Origin: an uncultured Oscillospiraceae bacterium
GTDB lineage: Bacteria > Bacillota > Clostridia > Oscillospirales > Acutalibacteraceae
Assembly: GCA_900540305.1 (NCBI GenBank)
Contig: UQFL01000007.1
Span: 1-49,241 of the forward strand
DNA length: 49,241 nt
Direction of reading: 5' to 3'
Positions 49,195 through 49,241 of the stretch are shown here, one piece after another. The notes under the pieces were generated by a model. That model had not been told where the DNA came from, searched no databases, and saw only the letters and a list, made by a program, of their open reading frames with translations. The position numbers were made by a program, and so were the translations under genes. Each line of letters begins with the position of its first letter. The stretch's first letter is position 1.

Positions 49195-49241
49195 CTGTCT
49201 CTTATACACATCTCCGAGCCCACGAGACCGAGGCTGATCTC
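49195..49241. other. Nextera (Tn5) sequencing adapter with i7 index
   Basis: The reverse complement of the adapter at 1-49: mosaic end 49195-49213, read-2 tail 49214-49228, index CGAGGCTG 49229-49236 and the start of P7. Not genomic. Confidence 0.98.

Overview
The window is a 49 kb contig, almost certainly from a spore-forming anaerobic gut clostridium (Bacillota, Clostridia, probably Oscillospirales). The grounds are a low-GC gram-positive gene style with strong AGGAGG-type ribosome sites, a gerKA-gerKB-gerKC spore germination operon, a yebC/queT/DUF421/DUF4363 repertoire, SPQTG sortase substrates, and a set of genes for host-glycan use. Both ends are Illumina Nextera adapter with the same i7 index (1-49 and 49195-49241). 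The contig is therefore a complete assembled piece, but its end genes are artificially bounded and adapter-derived residues must be trimmed from their translations.

Layout. (1) 54-2372: greA and lysS. LysS carries an N-terminal YegP-like (DUF1508-type) extension. (2) About 2360-15385: an inserted, decayed integrative element. It lies between the lysS 3' end and a second lysS-like 3' end just before ilvD, with integrase-arm-like direct repeats at both borders. It holds DUF6462-type and replication-initiator-like genes, an XRE regulator, a membrane-bound LuxR-type regulator, lipoproteins (one decayed), two large sortase-anchored surface proteins with nearly identical C-termini, a winged-helix regulator, a GNAT enzyme and an N-terminally truncated Tn916-type integrase. 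Its middle part (about 4.6-10.8 kb) is visibly GC-richer than the flanks. (3) 15.4-20.7 kb: ilvD, a polysaccharide-type ABC ATPase, convergent yebC, and an ECF sigma / membrane anti-sigma-like / secreted-protein cassette.

(4) 20.8-31.7 kb: a glycan-degradation locus with GH29 fucosidase, divergent AraC regulator, a large GH-like (DUF6067-type) protein, a membrane metallophosphoesterase, a GH16 lipoprotein, a GH20 hexosaminidase, and a GPH-family sugar symporter broken by one frameshift at a run of seven A. (5) 31.8-36 kb: tRNA-Pro(GGG), iron-dependent alcohol dehydrogenase, GNAT, CoA-acylating semialdehyde dehydrogenase, and a stand-alone FeoB-like GTPase domain. (6) 36.1-40.3 kb: nanE-nanA (sialic acid catabolism) convergent with a GH2 beta-mannosidase. 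Together with region 4 this points to foraging on fucosylated, sialylated host N-glycans or mucin. (7) 40.4-49.2 kb: queT behind a probable preQ1 riboswitch, a DUF421-DUF4363 pair divergent from gerKABC, citrate synthase, a membrane protein and a truncated AEC-family permease.

The observations most worth a second look are the lysS-targeting integration scar with synonymous lysS-tail duplications, the YegP-LysRS fusion, the island's membrane LuxR and surface-protein module, the orphan FeoB-like GTPase, the frameshifted symporter, and a GerKC-like protein without its lipobox cysteine. I found no CRISPR array, rRNA, complete insertion sequence or complete conjugation module.
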